Positions 33,025 through 42,389 of a stretch of 64,000 nt of DNA are shown here, one piece after another (position 1 is the stretch's first letter; each line of letters starts with the position of its first letter). Both the position numbers and the translations under genes were made by a program. The stretch is taken from the NCBI RefSeq assembly GCF_002087235.1, contig NZ_MUIO01000074.1, positions 20,193-84,192 on the forward strand. Reading direction: 5' to 3'. The notes under the pieces are model-generated. The model ran no database searches. It was not told the DNA's origin and was given only the letters and a program-made list of their open reading frames with translations. Origin of the DNA: Pseudomonas floridensis (lineage in GTDB: Bacteria > Pseudomonadota > Gammaproteobacteria > Pseudomonadales > Pseudomonadaceae).

Positions 33025-35871
33025 TCAGCCCGCGACCAGCACCCGGATCGCTTCCAGGCGCAGTGCCGCTTTTTCCAGCATTGCCAGGCCTTGTTCGCGC
33101 TGGGTGCGCAGAGCAACCAGTTCGCTGTCGCGGACCGTCGGGTTGACCGCCTGCAATGCTGTCAGGCGTGCCAGCTCTTCCTCGGTGTCGGCGGCCAGAC
33201 GACGCTGTGCCTGTGCCACGCGTTCCGCGTGTTTGGGGGTGATTTTCTGTTCACCGGCGTTGATCCGTGGCGTCAGTACATCGCGTTGTGCCTGGATGAA
33301 CTTGTTGGCGCTGGCGCGTGGCACGCTTTCGAGCTGATCGTTCAGGGTGTTGAACGACACGCGGCTCGACAGATCATTGCCGTTGGCATCCAGCAGGCAG
33401 CGCAGGGCGGCTGGCGGCAGGTAACGGCCCAACTGCAGCGAGCGCGGTGCAACCACTTCGCTGACGTAGATCAGTTCCAGCAACACGGTGCCCGGTTTGA
33501 GCGCCTTGTTCTTGATCAATGCCACGGCGGTGTTGCCCATCGAACCCGACAGCACCAGGTCCATGCCGCCCTGAACCATCGGGTGCTCCCAGGTGATGAA
33601 CTGCATGTCTTCGCGGGACAGCGCCTGGTTGCGGTCGTAGGTGATGGTCACGCCTTCGTCGTCGCCCAGCGGGAAACTGGCGTCGAGCATTTTCTCGCTT
33701 GGCTTGAGAATCAGGGCGTTTTCCGAATGGTCCTCGCTGTCGATGCCGAACGCATCGAACAGGGTTTCCATGTAGATGGGCAGGCTGAACTGATCGTCCT
33801 GCTCCAGAATCGCTTCCACCAGCGCTTCGCCTTCGCCCGCGCCGCCGGAATTGAGTTCCAGCAGGCGGTCGCGGCCGGTGTGCAGTTCGCTTTCAAGACG
33901 CTCGCGCTCGGCACGCGCCTCGTCGATCAGGCTTTGCCATTCGTCGTCGTCACCGCTTTCCAGCAGCGGCAGCAGACGAGGGCCGAATTGGTGCTGCAGC
34001 GCGTTGCCGGTCGGGCAAGTGTTGAGGAACGCGTTGAGCGCTTCGTGATACCACTGGAACAGGCGCGCCTGAGGGCTGGTTTCCAGGAACGGCACGTGCA
34101 ATTCGATGACGTGTTTCTGGCCGATACGGTCCAGACGACCGATCCGCTGTTCCAGCAGGTCCGGGTGCGAGGGCAGATCGAACAGCACCAGATGATGAGA
34201 GAACTGGAAGTTGCGGCCTTCGCTGCCGATTTCCGAACAGATCAGCACCTGCGCGCCGAATTCTTCGTCCGCAAAATAGGCCGCGGCACGGTCGCGCTCG
34301 AGAATGTTCATGCCTTCATGGAAGACCGTGGCCGGAATGCCGGAGCGCACACGCAGCGCGTCTTCCAGATCCATCGCGGTTTCAGCGTGGGCGCAGATCA
34401 CAAGCACCTTGACGCGCTTGAGCATCTTTAGGGTATCGATCAGCCAGTCGACGCGCGGGTCGAAGCGCCACCAGCGCTCTTCCTCGCTGACGTCCGAGTG
34501 CGCCTGGAAGCTGACTTCCGGGTACAGATCGGGGTGATCGCCGAGCGGCAGCTCGAGGTATTCGGCCGGGCAGGGCAGCGGGTATTGATGCAGTTTGCGC
34601 TCCGGGAAACCCTGCACTGCAGCGCGGGTGTTGCGAAACAGCACGCGGCCAGTGCCGTGACGGTCCAGCAGCTCGCGAATCAGACGCGCCTTGGCTTCGT
34701 CGTCGCCGGTGTTGACGGCCGCCAGCAAGGTGTCGCCTTCAGCCCCCAGGAAACCATGAATGGTTTTCTGCGCTTCTGCGGAGAGCACGCCTTTGTCGAG
34801 CAGCTCCTGCACCGCCTGGGCGACCGGGCGATAGTTGTCGCTCTCGGCGCGGAAGGCGTTCAGGTCGTGGAAACGGTTCGGGTCCAGCAGGCGCAGACGA
34901 GCGAAGTGGCTGTCCTGACCCAACTGTTCAGGCGTTGCGGTGAGTAGCAGTACGCCCGGGATGACTTCGGCCAGTTGCTCGACCAATGAGTATTCGCGGC
35001 TTGCCTTGTCTTCGTGCCAGACCAGGTGATGCGCTTCGTCGACCACCATCAGATCCCAGCCCGCGGCGAACAGTGCATCCTGCGCCTTTTCGTCGGAAAC
35101 CAGCCATTCCAGCGCCACCAGCGCCAGTTGGGTGTCTTCGAACGGATTGCCCGCATCGCTTTCCATGAAGCGTTCGGCATCGAACAGCGCTACTTGAAGG
35201 TTGAAGCGGCGGCGCATCTCGACCAGCCACTGGTGCTGAAGGTTCTCAGGCACCAGGATCAGTACGCGGTTCGCGCGCCCCGACAGCAACTGGCGATGGA
35301 TGACCAGACCGGCTTCGATGGTCTTGCCCAGTCCCACTTCGTCTGCCAGCAGAACCCGCGGCGCAATACGGTCCGCGACTTCGCGGGCGATGTGCAACTG
35401 GTGGGCGATGGGTTGTGCACGTACGCCACCCAGCCCCCAAAGCGAGGACTGCAACTGGCGGCTGGTGTGTTCCAGCGTGTTGTACCGCAGCGAGAACCAG
35501 GACAACTGGTCGATTTGCCCGGCAAACAGACGGTCGGTCGCCAGGCGGAACTGAATGAAGTTCGACAGCTGGGTTTCCGGCAGCGTGACCACTTCGTTCC
35601 TGGCATTCAGGCCGTGATAGACCAGCAATCCGTCGACGTCGTCCACTTCGCGAACGGTCATTTTCCAGTTTTCGAAGTGAGTGATCACATCGCCTGGAGA
35701 GAAGCGTACGCGGGTCAGCGGTGCATTACGCAGTGAGTATTGGCGTGTTTCGCCAGTGGCCGGGTAGAGCACGGTCAATAAGCGGCCGTCCTGTGCCAGA
35801 ACGGTGCCCAAACCCAGCTCGGCTTCGCTGTCGCTAATCCAGCGTTGCCCCGGTTGATACTGCTGCGCCAT
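33025..35871 (-). CDS. rapA: RNA polymerase-associated ATPase RapA (HepA)
   Basis: 948 residues. SWI2/SNF2-type motor: Walker A region DEVGLGKT (177-184), DEAH box DEAHH (278-281), and helicase C motif with QRIGRLDRIGQ. An N-terminal double Tudor-like region (about 1-110) and the C-terminal RapA domain are of the expected length. RapA binds core RNA polymerase and helps recycle it after termination. Divergent from the 36106 gene. Confidence 0.97.
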   Translation of the reverse strand: MAQQYQPGQRWISDSEAELGLGTVLAQDGRLLTVLYPATGETRQYSLRNAPLTRVRFSPGDVITHFENWKMTVREVDDVDGLLVYHGLNARNEVVTLPETQLSNFIQFRLATDRLFAGQIDQLSWFSLRYNTLEHTSRQLQSSLWGLGGVRAQPIAHQLHIAREVADRIAPRVLLADEVGLGKTIEAGLVIHRQLLSGRANRVLILVPENLQHQWLVEMRRRFNLQVALFDAERFMESDAGNPFEDTQLALVALEWLVSDEKAQDALFAAGWDLMVVDEAHHLVWHEDKASREYSLVEQLAEVIPGVLLLTATPEQLGQDSHFARLRLLDPNRFHDLNAFRAESDNYRPVAQAVQELLDKGVLSAEAQKTIHGFLGAEGDTLLAAVNTGDDEAKARLIRELLDRHGTGRVLFRNTRAAVQGFPERKLHQYPLPCPAEYLELPLGDHPDLYPEVSFQAHSDVSEEERWWRFDPRVDWLIDTLKMLKRVKVLVICAHAETAMDLEDALRVRSGIPATVFHEGMNILERDRAAAYFADEEFGAQVLICSEIGSEGRNFQFSHHLVLFDLPSHPDLLEQRIGRLDRIGQKHVIELHVPFLETSPQARLFQWYHEALNAFLNTCPTGNALQHQFGPRLLPLLESGDDDEWQSLIDEARAERERLESELHTGRDRLLELNSGGAGEGEALVEAILEQDDQFSLPIYMETLFDAFGIDSEDHSENALILKPSEKMLDASFPLGDDEGVTITYDRNQALSREDMQFITWEHPMVQGGMDLVLSGSMGNTAVALIKNKALKPGTVLLELIYVSEVVAPRSLQLGRYLPPAALRCLLDANGNDLSSRVSFNTLNDQLESVPRASANKFIQAQRDVLTPRINAGEQKITPKHAERVAQAQRRLAADTEEELARLTALQAVNPTVRDSELVALRTQREQGLAMLEKAALRLEAIRVLVAG

Positions 35872-36105
35872 GCTGCCTGTCTCCCGACTTGAAAAAGCCG
35901 ACTATGTTAACGGAACGCGCCGTGAAGACCAAAGGTGACGTTGGAAAAACCTTGGGATTCTCTGCGAACCGACAAAACCCGCCTTTCATGGCACTAATTT
36001 CATTAAACATAGTGAAAAAAGGCCGTATAAATTATTACAGCCTATTACATGGCTGTTCAAGTTGCGTCGCAGACGGCCGAAAGCCCGGTAAGAGGAGACC
36101 AAACC

Positions 36106-36456
36106 ATGCTGCAACCTATGCTTCCGTTAAGTGTGGTACCGGTGACATCACAGCTGGACCCGGCCAAGCGTATGCCGGAAATTCCGCCTGTCGCCCCTGT
36201 ACAGCAGAGCTCCAACGAGACGTCCATCGACCTGCGCAACGAAGACACCGAGCGCAGTGCGCTGTTGTTGCGCGAAGAACAGCAACGTCAGCAGCAACAG
36301 CATCAACAGGCCCATGGCGGTGAAGAAGAAGCCGCCGGGGAATATCAGGGTCTGGTCATTCCGGGTGATTCGCTCAACGCCGACAACACGGTGCCGGTTG
36401 TGCCGTTGATCGATGATGAGCCACGCCAGGGGCTGTGGGTCGATATTCAGATCTGA
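36106..36456 (+). CDS. Conserved Pseudomonas hypothetical protein (rapA-adjacent)
   Basis: 116 residues from the ATG at 36106 with AAGAGGAGA upstream. The middle is glutamine- and glutamate-rich (REEQQRQQQQHQQAHGGEEE), the rest has low complexity and is probably disordered. The same kind of small gene stands beside rapA in other pseudomonads. Databases sometimes label such proteins aspartate-semialdehyde dehydrogenase; nothing in this sequence supports enzyme activity. Confidence 0.75.
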   Translation: MLQPMLPLSVVPVTSQLDPAKRMPEIPPVAPVQQSSNETSIDLRNEDTERSALLLREEQQRQQQQHQQAHGGEEEAAGEYQGLVIPGDSLNADNTVPVVPLIDDEPRQGLWVDIQI

Positions 36457-36593
36457 GGTCGAGCGTCCCGTCAGAGGACGCCACCGATGCCAGCCTTCGA
36501 GCGTTTCACACCTGCCTCACCCTCGCGACTGGTCATGGCCGATGCTATTGAGCATTATTGGCACTGATTCCGAGTGTCCGAGAGCTGCACGCC

Positions 36594-36752
36594 ATGAGCG
36601 ACGATGACAAATTGATCGACCTGGGCGCCGAGCGCGCCAGACGTATCCACGATCTGAACGACAAGCGCCTGAACGAAGTGCGCAATGCCTTCGAGCAGGC
36701 AATGCCGCTGAGCGGCAAGAAAAAACCGAAGAAAAAGCCGAAAAAACGTTGA
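36594..36752 (+). CDS. Small basic conserved hypothetical protein
   Basis: 52 residues (MSDDDKLIDLGAERARRIHDL ... GKKKPKKKPKKR) from the ATG at 36594. A helical, charged N-terminal half precedes a polylysine/proline tail, suggesting nucleic-acid binding. It stands at the position of a conserved small gene next to phrS in P. aeruginosa. The in-frame ATG at 36558 has no ribosome site. Confidence 0.7.
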   Translation: MSDDDKLIDLGAERARRIHDLNDKRLNEVRNAFEQAMPLSGKKKPKKKPKKR

Positions 36753-36820
36753 TCCCTACTGGTATCACCTGCTCGTCGACCCGATCCGGCCGTCTCCTGC
36801 GTTAGCTGGCGGCGGGATGA

Positions 36821-36834
36821 CTGATCTGGGTCAA
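36821..36834 (+). promoter_or_regulatory. Candidate ANR/FNR box of the phrS-like RNA
   Basis: CTGATCTGGGTCAA matches the TTGATNNNNATCAA consensus at eight of ten defined positions. In P. aeruginosa phrS is activated by ANR under low oxygen. The site is centred about 41 bp upstream of a plausible RNA start near 36869. Confidence 0.5.
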
Positions 36835-36868
36835 TGTCCTTCAGCGCAAGTGCGGTTAGCCTGATTCC

Positions 36869-37017
36869 ATCTTCACAGACGTGAAGACGGCGTGGGGCCG
36901 GTGCCTTCATTGTCCTGTTCGAACTGCACGGCGGTAAGGGCCTGCGTCGCAATGGATGCGGCAGGTCTTCCGCGCATGAGCACGCAAGGCACTTGGGGCG
37001 ACTTCGGTCGCCCTTTT
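36869..37017 (+). ncRNA. phrS: Candidate PhrS small regulatory RNA
   Basis: About 150 bases between an ANR-like box and a strong terminator, with no convincing long gene. The 5' part can fold into a CTTCAC/GTGAAG hairpin (36871-36886). Position after rapA and two small conserved genes is the same as phrS in P. aeruginosa. There PhrS activates pqsR translation; the target here is unknown, since P. syringae lacks the PQS system. A 28-codon frame (36952-37038) overlaps the terminator. The start point is an estimate and identity rests on synteny and the ANR-like box. Confidence 0.55.
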
Positions 37018-37038
37018 TTTGTTTCAGTGCCTGCCTGA
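36952..37038 (+). CDS. 28-codon ORF overlapping the PhrS-like RNA and its terminator
   Basis: An ATG at 36952 opens 28 codons (MDAAGLPRMSTQGTWGDFGR ... PFFVSVPA) and runs through the terminator hairpin and T-run. AAGGG lies 11 bases upstream, a weak ribosome site. PhrS in P. aeruginosa is also reported to contain a short ORF, so this may be its counterpart. A transcript ended at the terminator would lack the stop codon. Confidence 0.35.
   Translation: MDAAGLPRMSTQGTWGDFGRPFFVSVPA
36996..37020 (+). terminator. Rho-independent terminator of the PhrS-like RNA
   Basis: GGGCGAC (36996-37002) and GTCGCCC (37007-37013) pair perfectly around TTCG, followed by seven T. Confidence 0.92.
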
Positions 37039-37070
37039 AAGTCAGGCGCAAAACGATAGGGGCTTATGGA

Positions 37071-38741
37071 TCAAGGATGGGCGCCGGCATTGGCCAGGAC
37101 GTAGGCCCTGGCCGCTTCCGCTGTCATCACGTCACGCTGGTAGGGCGGCGTCCAGACCGTCACTGGTGATTTCTGCGTGAAGCTGACGTTACTGCCGATG
37201 TCTTTGAAATGGGCATCGCCATAATCGTCAAGCACACCCTGATTGCTCGATTTGTTGTTAACGTCCACGCCTTTCTCGAAATAGTTCGATTGCGACAGAA
37301 TCGTCGCGTCGCCTGTGGCCGTAAAGCCCAGATGGAAGTTGTCGATCCGGTTGTTGTAAACGTCAAAGTCGCCGTGACGCATCAGGCCCGGCGCTCGAAC
37401 GTCCAGATTGTTGAATGAATTATTGGCGATGGTCATGCGCGGGTAGCCTTTGTATTCAGCCTTGGCCGCTGCCGAATCATCCGGCTGGCCGAGAATCACG
37501 CCATATTCGTTGTTCTGGAATTTCGAGTTGGTCAGGGTGACATTGTCGGCCTTCCCGCCAACGTAAAGCAGTTTGTCCAGGCCCTTGGGTTTCTGATCCT
37601 TGGTGCCGGTAAAGGTGTCGTGATCAATCCAGTAACGGCCCCCGTTGCTGATGAACATCTGCATGTCACCGTTTTCGCGATAACGGGCATCGTGGGAAAA
37701 ATTCAGGTTCTGGAAAATATCGTTGCCGGCCGTCTCGCCGCTGGCCAGGTAGATGTTGTGCAACTCATTGCCTTTGTCCGTGCCTAGCAGCGTCTTGTTG
37801 GCACCGAACTTCACCGTCACTTTGCTATCGGCCGACAGGTCGGCACCCAGACGTACGGTCCGGGTCTTGTCGTCGGCCATGCTTTTCTGCAGTTCCTCCA
37901 CGGTGTTCACGGTGACGACTTCACCGCCGTTGCCGCCGGTGGTCTTGGCCTCCTTCGCGAAGCCCACTATGCCGGACATGTCGGCACCCGTGCCGTTGCC
38001 GGCGGGCTGGTGGGCGACAGGCGTGGGTTTCGGCTGTGGCGTGATGTTGGCGTGTTCGTTAGCAGGTGGCGTGACTTTGGACAACTCCGGCTCTTTTATC
38101 ACCGGTGCTTTCACTGGATCGTGACTTACAGGTGTCTTGTAAGGTTCGGCGTCTGTCTGTTCAGTCTTCCGGGGCTGGCTGACTGGCTTGCCGGGAGGCG
38201 CCTCAATGGTGTTTTTCGGCATGGCCTGCGGCTGATCGGCAGGCTGTGCGTTGCGGACCTCGAAGGGTTTTTCCGCTTGGGAACCGGGAGTGACCGGAGC
38301 GCTCGAAGGCGATGTGGACGAAAGCATTGCTGGCTTGAACGATGGGTTGTCGGTGCCCGTCGGGTTTTCGGCTTGAGGGTTTGACGCTTCCATGGGGCGC
38401 TGCCGTTGATTGCCCAGCAAGCGCGTGAACAGCTCTTTTATTTCGCTCAGAATGCTGCGAATCGCCTCCACCAGCTTATTGAGCGTCAGGGCACCACCCG
38501 CGCCTTGAGGGCTGGAAGAAAGCGGGTTGGCGTGAAACGGCCGAGCCCCGGCGCGCAGATCAGCGATCGATGACTGTGGTCCGCTCACACGTTGCGGCGG
38601 GCCGAAGTCGATCTGCGTACTGGAGTGATTGTACGTGGGCCGCAATTGCAACTGAGAAAGGGCATTGTCCTGCTCGGGTTTTGCGCTCGTGACAGTCGGT
38701 ATGTCCGGTACGGAGTTGAAACTTCTGTTGATGCTGGCCAT
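37071..38741 (-). CDS. hopAK1: Type III secretion helper HopAK1 (pectate-lyase domain)
   Basis: 556 residues from the ATG at 38741, with GGGGA upstream. Residues 1-250 are Ser/Pro/Gln/Thr-rich and cysteine-free, typical of harpin-like secreted helpers. Residues about 250-540 form a pectate lyase beta-helix: WIDHDTF (371-377) and RAPGLMRHG (449-457) match the calcium-site and catalytic-arginine motifs of family PL1, so the catalytic Arg appears kept. This arrangement is that of HopAK1 (HopPmaH) and, more distantly, HrpW. It is secreted by the Hrp type III system and thought to help effectors pass the plant cell wall. An hrp box lies 63 bp upstream. It stands alone between the PhrS-like RNA and maoC, with no other type III genes in the window. 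Confidence 0.93.
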   Translation of the reverse strand: MASINRSFNSVPDIPTVTSAKPEQDNALSQLQLRPTYNHSSTQIDFGPPQRVSGPQSSIADLRAGARPFHANPLSSSPQGAGGALTLNKLVEAIRSILSEIKELFTRLLGNQRQRPMEASNPQAENPTGTDNPSFKPAMLSSTSPSSAPVTPGSQAEKPFEVRNAQPADQPQAMPKNTIEAPPGKPVSQPRKTEQTDAEPYKTPVSHDPVKAPVIKEPELSKVTPPANEHANITPQPKPTPVAHQPAGNGTGADMSGIVGFAKEAKTTGGNGGEVVTVNTVEELQKSMADDKTRTVRLGADLSADSKVTVKFGANKTLLGTDKGNELHNIYLASGETAGNDIFQNLNFSHDARYRENGDMQMFISNGGRYWIDHDTFTGTKDQKPKGLDKLLYVGGKADNVTLTNSKFQNNEYGVILGQPDDSAAAKAEYKGYPRMTIANNSFNNLDVRAPGLMRHGDFDVYNNRIDNFHLGFTATGDATILSQSNYFEKGVDVNNKSSNQGVLDDYGDAHFKDIGSNVSFTQKSPVTVWTPPYQRDVMTAEAARAYVLANAGAHP

Positions 38742-38803
38742 GGTGCGTTCCCCGCCTGCGGGAGTAGGCAATAGGTGATCCCGGATAAGTGCTGTCTGCA
38801 CCC

Positions 38804-38832
38804 TGAGTGGGAGCTTGCACAAAAAGAGTTCC
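38804..38832 (-). promoter_or_regulatory. hrp box (HrpL promoter) of hopAK1
   Basis: On the minus strand: GGAACT, 16 bases, CCACTCA. This fits the HrpL sigma-factor consensus GGAACC-N15/16-CCACNNA, with T at the last base of the first block, a common variant. It ends 63 bp upstream of the hopAK1 ATG. Confidence 0.93.
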
Positions 38833-38961
38833 GCAATACCCGCCATGAACGTTGCCAGGCCAGCGAGCCTTGATGAATCAGTTGCCTGTCAGCTTCCCGC
38901 CCCACGCATTGTCAGAGCAGCAGGTCGGGATATGCGTCACAGACCACGCATATCCAGGACT

Positions 38962-39438
38962 TCAGGCCTGACCGAAAGTGATCTCGGGCAGTACGGTCAG
39001 CTCCACGCTCTGCTGTTTGCGTGGCGCGAGGATTTCCGCTTCGCCGTCCACTACCAGTTCATCGTTCTGGTTGAACACACGGGTCGCGATGCGCACGCGG
39101 AATTTCGGCAGTTTTTCCAGAATCTCAAGACGCACGGTCAGGGTATCGCCCAGTTTGACCGGCTTCTGAAAAGTCATCTTCTGACCGATGTAGATCGTGC
39201 CCGGCCCAGGCAATTCGCAGGCCACGGCAGCGCTGATCAAAGCACCGCTGAACATACCGTGCGCGATGCGCTCCTTGAACATGGTTCTGGACGCGTATTC
39301 AGCGTCCAGGTGGACCGGGTTGTGATCGCCGGACATGGCCGCGAACAGCTGAATATCGCGTTCCTGAACCGTCTTGCTGTAGCTGGCGGTCTGACCGACT
39401 TCAAGGGCTTCGTAGGGCGTGTTGGTGACTTGAGTCAT
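38962..39438 (-). CDS. MaoC-like (R)-hydratase
   Basis: 158 residues from the ATG at 39438, AGGA upstream. Contains a MaoC/hot-dog core (LEVGQTASYSKTVQERDIQLFAAMSGDHNPVHLDAEYA), with the catalytic D and H of the GDxNPxH motif, and FKERIAHGMFSGALIS. These enzymes hydrate enoyl-CoA or enoyl-ACP to (R)-3-hydroxyacyl forms, feeding fatty-acid or polyhydroxyalkanoate metabolism. It sits 41 bases downstream of the lysophospholipase gene on the same strand, and close to two fadD genes, as in P. aeruginosa. Confidence 0.9.
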   Translation of the reverse strand: MTQVTNTPYEALEVGQTASYSKTVQERDIQLFAAMSGDHNPVHLDAEYASRTMFKERIAHGMFSGALISAAVACELPGPGTIYIGQKMTFQKPVKLGDTLTVRLEILEKLPKFRVRIATRVFNQNDELVVDGEAEILAPRKQQSVELTVLPEITFGQA

Positions 39439-39479
39439 GTGGCTGTCCTGGACAATTAAAGAAGGTGAAACGCGCAACA

Positions 39480-40424
39480 TCATTCGGCCCGGTGCGCGCC
39501 TGGCTGATCGAGGGCGTACTGCACCCAGTCGAGCAGGTCACGGGTGACTTCGTCGCGGTTCGTATCGTTGAGCAGTTCGTGCCGGGCCTTCGGATAAACA
39601 TTAAGTTGTAACACTTGATGACCCGCTTCTGCCAATGCATCGGCAAGATCTTTCAGACGCTTGCCGGCACTCACCGGATCACATTCGCCGCCAATAATGA
39701 GTAGCGGAAGGCTCGAATCGATCTGTGCAAGGTTCGAAGGCTGACTGATGTGTTGCAGCCCGCCAAGCAGATCCACCCACAACTGATTGGTGCATCGAAA
39801 GCCGCACAGCGGGTCCTGAATGTACGCATCCACCTCGTGCGGGTCGCGGCTGAGCCAGTCAAAACAGGTGCGGGCCGGTTTGAACGCCTTGTTGAACGAG
39901 CCGAACGACAGCCATTCGATCAGCCTGCTTCGCCCCTTGGGCCCCTGACGCAAGCGCTCGAACCGGGCGACGACACGTGCGCTGCGATAGAAAGACGGTG
40001 GATGGAAGTTCGAGCCGCTGAGAATGGCGCCCTGCAACCCTGCACCGTGGTGCATCAGGTAAGCCTGGGCAATGTAGCTGCCCAGGCTGTGGCCGAGCAG
40101 AAACAGCGGCAGATCGGCGTGCCGCTGGCCGATCGACTGATGCAGTGTGGCCAGATCGTCCACCACCTTGCTCCAGCCGTCCTGGTTGGCGAAATGCCCG
40201 AGCCTGCCCTGCAAGGCGGTTTTGCCGTGACCGCGCTGATCGTGTGCATACAAGGCGATGCCCGCCGCGCTCAACGCCGCGCCAAGTCGTGCGTAGCGGC
40301 CGCTGTGTTCTGCCATACCGTGGGCTACCATCATCACGGCCCTGGGCGCGGTGTCCGGCAGCCAGACATTGACGTACAGACGGCAATGGTCGTTGCTGTC
40401 GAGCCAGAATGTAGTGTGCTTCAT
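39480..40424 (-). CDS. Alpha/beta hydrolase, lysophospholipase/monoacylglycerol lipase-like
   Basis: 314 residues. Nucleophile elbow LGHSLGSY, oxyanion region AHGMAEHSGRYARL (HG), with acid and histidine in GGECDPVSAG and ARHELLND. The Hydrolase_4 family cleaves monoacylglycerols or lysophospholipids. It is divergent from fadD2 and upstream of maoC, so it may release fatty acids for the acyl-CoA ligases. Confidence 0.9.
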   Translation of the reverse strand: MKHTTFWLDSNDHCRLYVNVWLPDTAPRAVMMVAHGMAEHSGRYARLGAALSAAGIALYAHDQRGHGKTALQGRLGHFANQDGWSKVVDDLATLHQSIGQRHADLPLFLLGHSLGSYIAQAYLMHHGAGLQGAILSGSNFHPPSFYRSARVVARFERLRQGPKGRSRLIEWLSFGSFNKAFKPARTCFDWLSRDPHEVDAYIQDPLCGFRCTNQLWVDLLGGLQHISQPSNLAQIDSSLPLLIIGGECDPVSAGKRLKDLADALAEAGHQVLQLNVYPKARHELLNDTNRDEVTRDLLDWVQYALDQPGAHRAE

Positions 40425-40629
40425 GGCGATTTCCCGATCTGGAGCGGCTGCCTTGGAATGTATGCTTGAGTGTATAACCCGTGAGTGATTGCAGCCGGAT
40501 GGGCAGCAAGATTCACGGCGTTGATGACGCCAATACGGATATTTGCCTTCCTGGTTTTAACTGCTAACGTCGGGCCAGACCCGATTTTCAACAGCGGGCC
40601 AGGCATAAGCAGGGAAGAGGATAAAAATA

Positions 40630-42318
40630 ATGCTACCTGAATTCTGGAACGATAAACGCCCTGCCGGGGTGACCTCTGAGCTGGATCTTCAAGCCTATCG
40701 ATCGGTCGTTGATGTGTTTGAACGCTGCTGCAGAAAATTTGCGGATCGACCTGCCTTCAGCAATATGGGCGTGACGCTGACCTACGCCGACCTTGAACGC
40801 CATTCGGCGGCCTTCGCCCGTTACCTGCAGCATCACACCGACCTGGTGCCTGGCGACCGCATCGCCGTGCAAATGCCCAATCTGCTGCAATACCCGATCG
40901 CGGTATTCGGAGCGATGCGCGCCGGTCTGATCGTGGTCAACACCAACCCGCTCTACACCGCACGTGAAATGCGGCATCAGTTCAAGGATTCGGGGGCCAA
41001 GGCGCTGGTGTACCTGAACCTGTTCGGCAAGCTGGTGCAGGAAGTTCTGCCTGACACCGAGCTGCGTTACCTGATCGAAGTGAAAATGGGCGATATGCAG
41101 TCGCCGGCCAAAGGCTGGTTGATCAACACCATCGTCGCCAGGGTTAAAAAACTGGTGCCTGCCTACAGCCTGCCCCAGGCCACCGGCTTCAAGAGCGTCT
41201 TGCGACTGGGCCGTGGCGGTACGATGAAACCTGTGTCAGTCGGGCTGGATGACGTCGCCGTGCTGCAATACACCGGTGGCACCACCGGAGCGGCCAAGGG
41301 CGCGATGCTGACCCACGGCAATCTGGTTGCCAACATGCAGCAGGTGTATGCCTGCATGCGTCAGCATTGTCCCGAGCGTGGCGTGATGTTCGAAGAGGGT
41401 AAGGAAGTGATGATCGCGCCGTTGCCGCTCTATCACATCTACGCGTTCACGGCGAACTGCATGTGCATGATGATCAGCGGCAACCACAATATCCTGATCA
41501 CCAACCCACGGGACATCGGCGGCTTCATCAAGGAACTGGGCAAGTGGAAGTTCACCGCGATGATCGGGCTCAATACGCTGTTCGTGGCCCTGATGAACCA
41601 CCCGGACTTCAAGCGTCTGGATTTCTCGGCATTCAAGAGCACCAACTCGGGTGGCACCGCGCTGGTCAAGGCCACCGCCGAACGCTGGGCCGAGATCACC
41701 GGATGCACGATCGTCGAGGGCTACGGCCTGACCGAAACATCTCCGGTGGCCAGCGCCAACCCGTACGGAGCCTTGGTACGGCTGGGCACGGTCGGCATTC
41801 CGGTGCCGGGCACCGGCATGAAGGTCATTGATGACGAGGGCGCAGAGTTGCCGTTCGGCGAACGCGGCGAGCTGTGCATCAAAGGCCCGCAGGTGATGAA
41901 GGGTTACTGGAATCGCCCTGAGGCCACTGCCGAAGCACTGGACGCCGAGGGCTGGTTCAAGACCGGAGACATCGCGGTGATCGGTGCCGACGGTTTCGTC
42001 AGTATCGTGGACCGCAAGAAAGACCTGATCATCGTCTCCGGATTCAATGTCTACCCCAACGAGATCGAAGACGTGGTCATGGCTCACCCGAAAGTCGCCA
42101 ACTGCGCCTGCATCGGTGTGCCGGACGAGCGCTCGGGCGAGGCCGTCAAGCTGTTCGTAGTGCCGCGCGAGGCAGGCGTCAGCGTCGACGAACTCAAAGC
42201 GTTCTGCAAAGAGAACTTCACGGGTTACAAAGTCCCCAAGCACATTGTGCTGCGTGAATCCCTGCCGATGACGCCGGTGGGCAAGATCCTGCGCAGGGAG
42301 CTTCGCGACATCGCCTGA
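40630..42318 (+). CDS. fadD2: Long-chain acyl-CoA synthetase FadD2
   Basis: 562 residues. ATP/AMP motif YTGGTTGAAKGAMLTH, then GYGLTETSPV, GWFKTGDIAVIG and RKKDLIIVSGFNVYPNEIE, ending GKILRRELRD. It activates fatty acids to acyl-CoA at the inner face of the membrane. It is the first of two paralogous ligase genes; its order relative to the lysophospholipase and maoC genes is that of P. aeruginosa fadD2. Confidence 0.93.
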   Translation: MLPEFWNDKRPAGVTSELDLQAYRSVVDVFERCCRKFADRPAFSNMGVTLTYADLERHSAAFARYLQHHTDLVPGDRIAVQMPNLLQYPIAVFGAMRAGLIVVNTNPLYTAREMRHQFKDSGAKALVYLNLFGKLVQEVLPDTELRYLIEVKMGDMQSPAKGWLINTIVARVKKLVPAYSLPQATGFKSVLRLGRGGTMKPVSVGLDDVAVLQYTGGTTGAAKGAMLTHGNLVANMQQVYACMRQHCPERGVMFEEGKEVMIAPLPLYHIYAFTANCMCMMISGNHNILITNPRDIGGFIKELGKWKFTAMIGLNTLFVALMNHPDFKRLDFSAFKSTNSGGTALVKATAERWAEITGCTIVEGYGLTETSPVASANPYGALVRLGTVGIPVPGTGMKVIDDEGAELPFGERGELCIKGPQVMKGYWNRPEATAEALDAEGWFKTGDIAVIGADGFVSIVDRKKDLIIVSGFNVYPNEIEDVVMAHPKVANCACIGVPDERSGEAVKLFVVPREAGVSVDELKAFCKENFTGYKVPKHIVLRESLPMTPVGKILRRELRDIA

Positions 42319-42347
42319 GTGTAGGAATTGTCTCTTTTTGCGTCTTT

Positions 42348-42389
42348 GGCCTCGCTTGTATTGACTTGCAAGCGGGGCCTGATTTTTTG
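42348..42389 (+). terminator. Terminator after fadD2
   Basis: GGCCTCGCTTG and CAAGCGGGGCC pair (one G-T) around a ten-base loop, followed by tgatttttt. It separates the two fadD genes into different transcripts. Confidence 0.82.
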
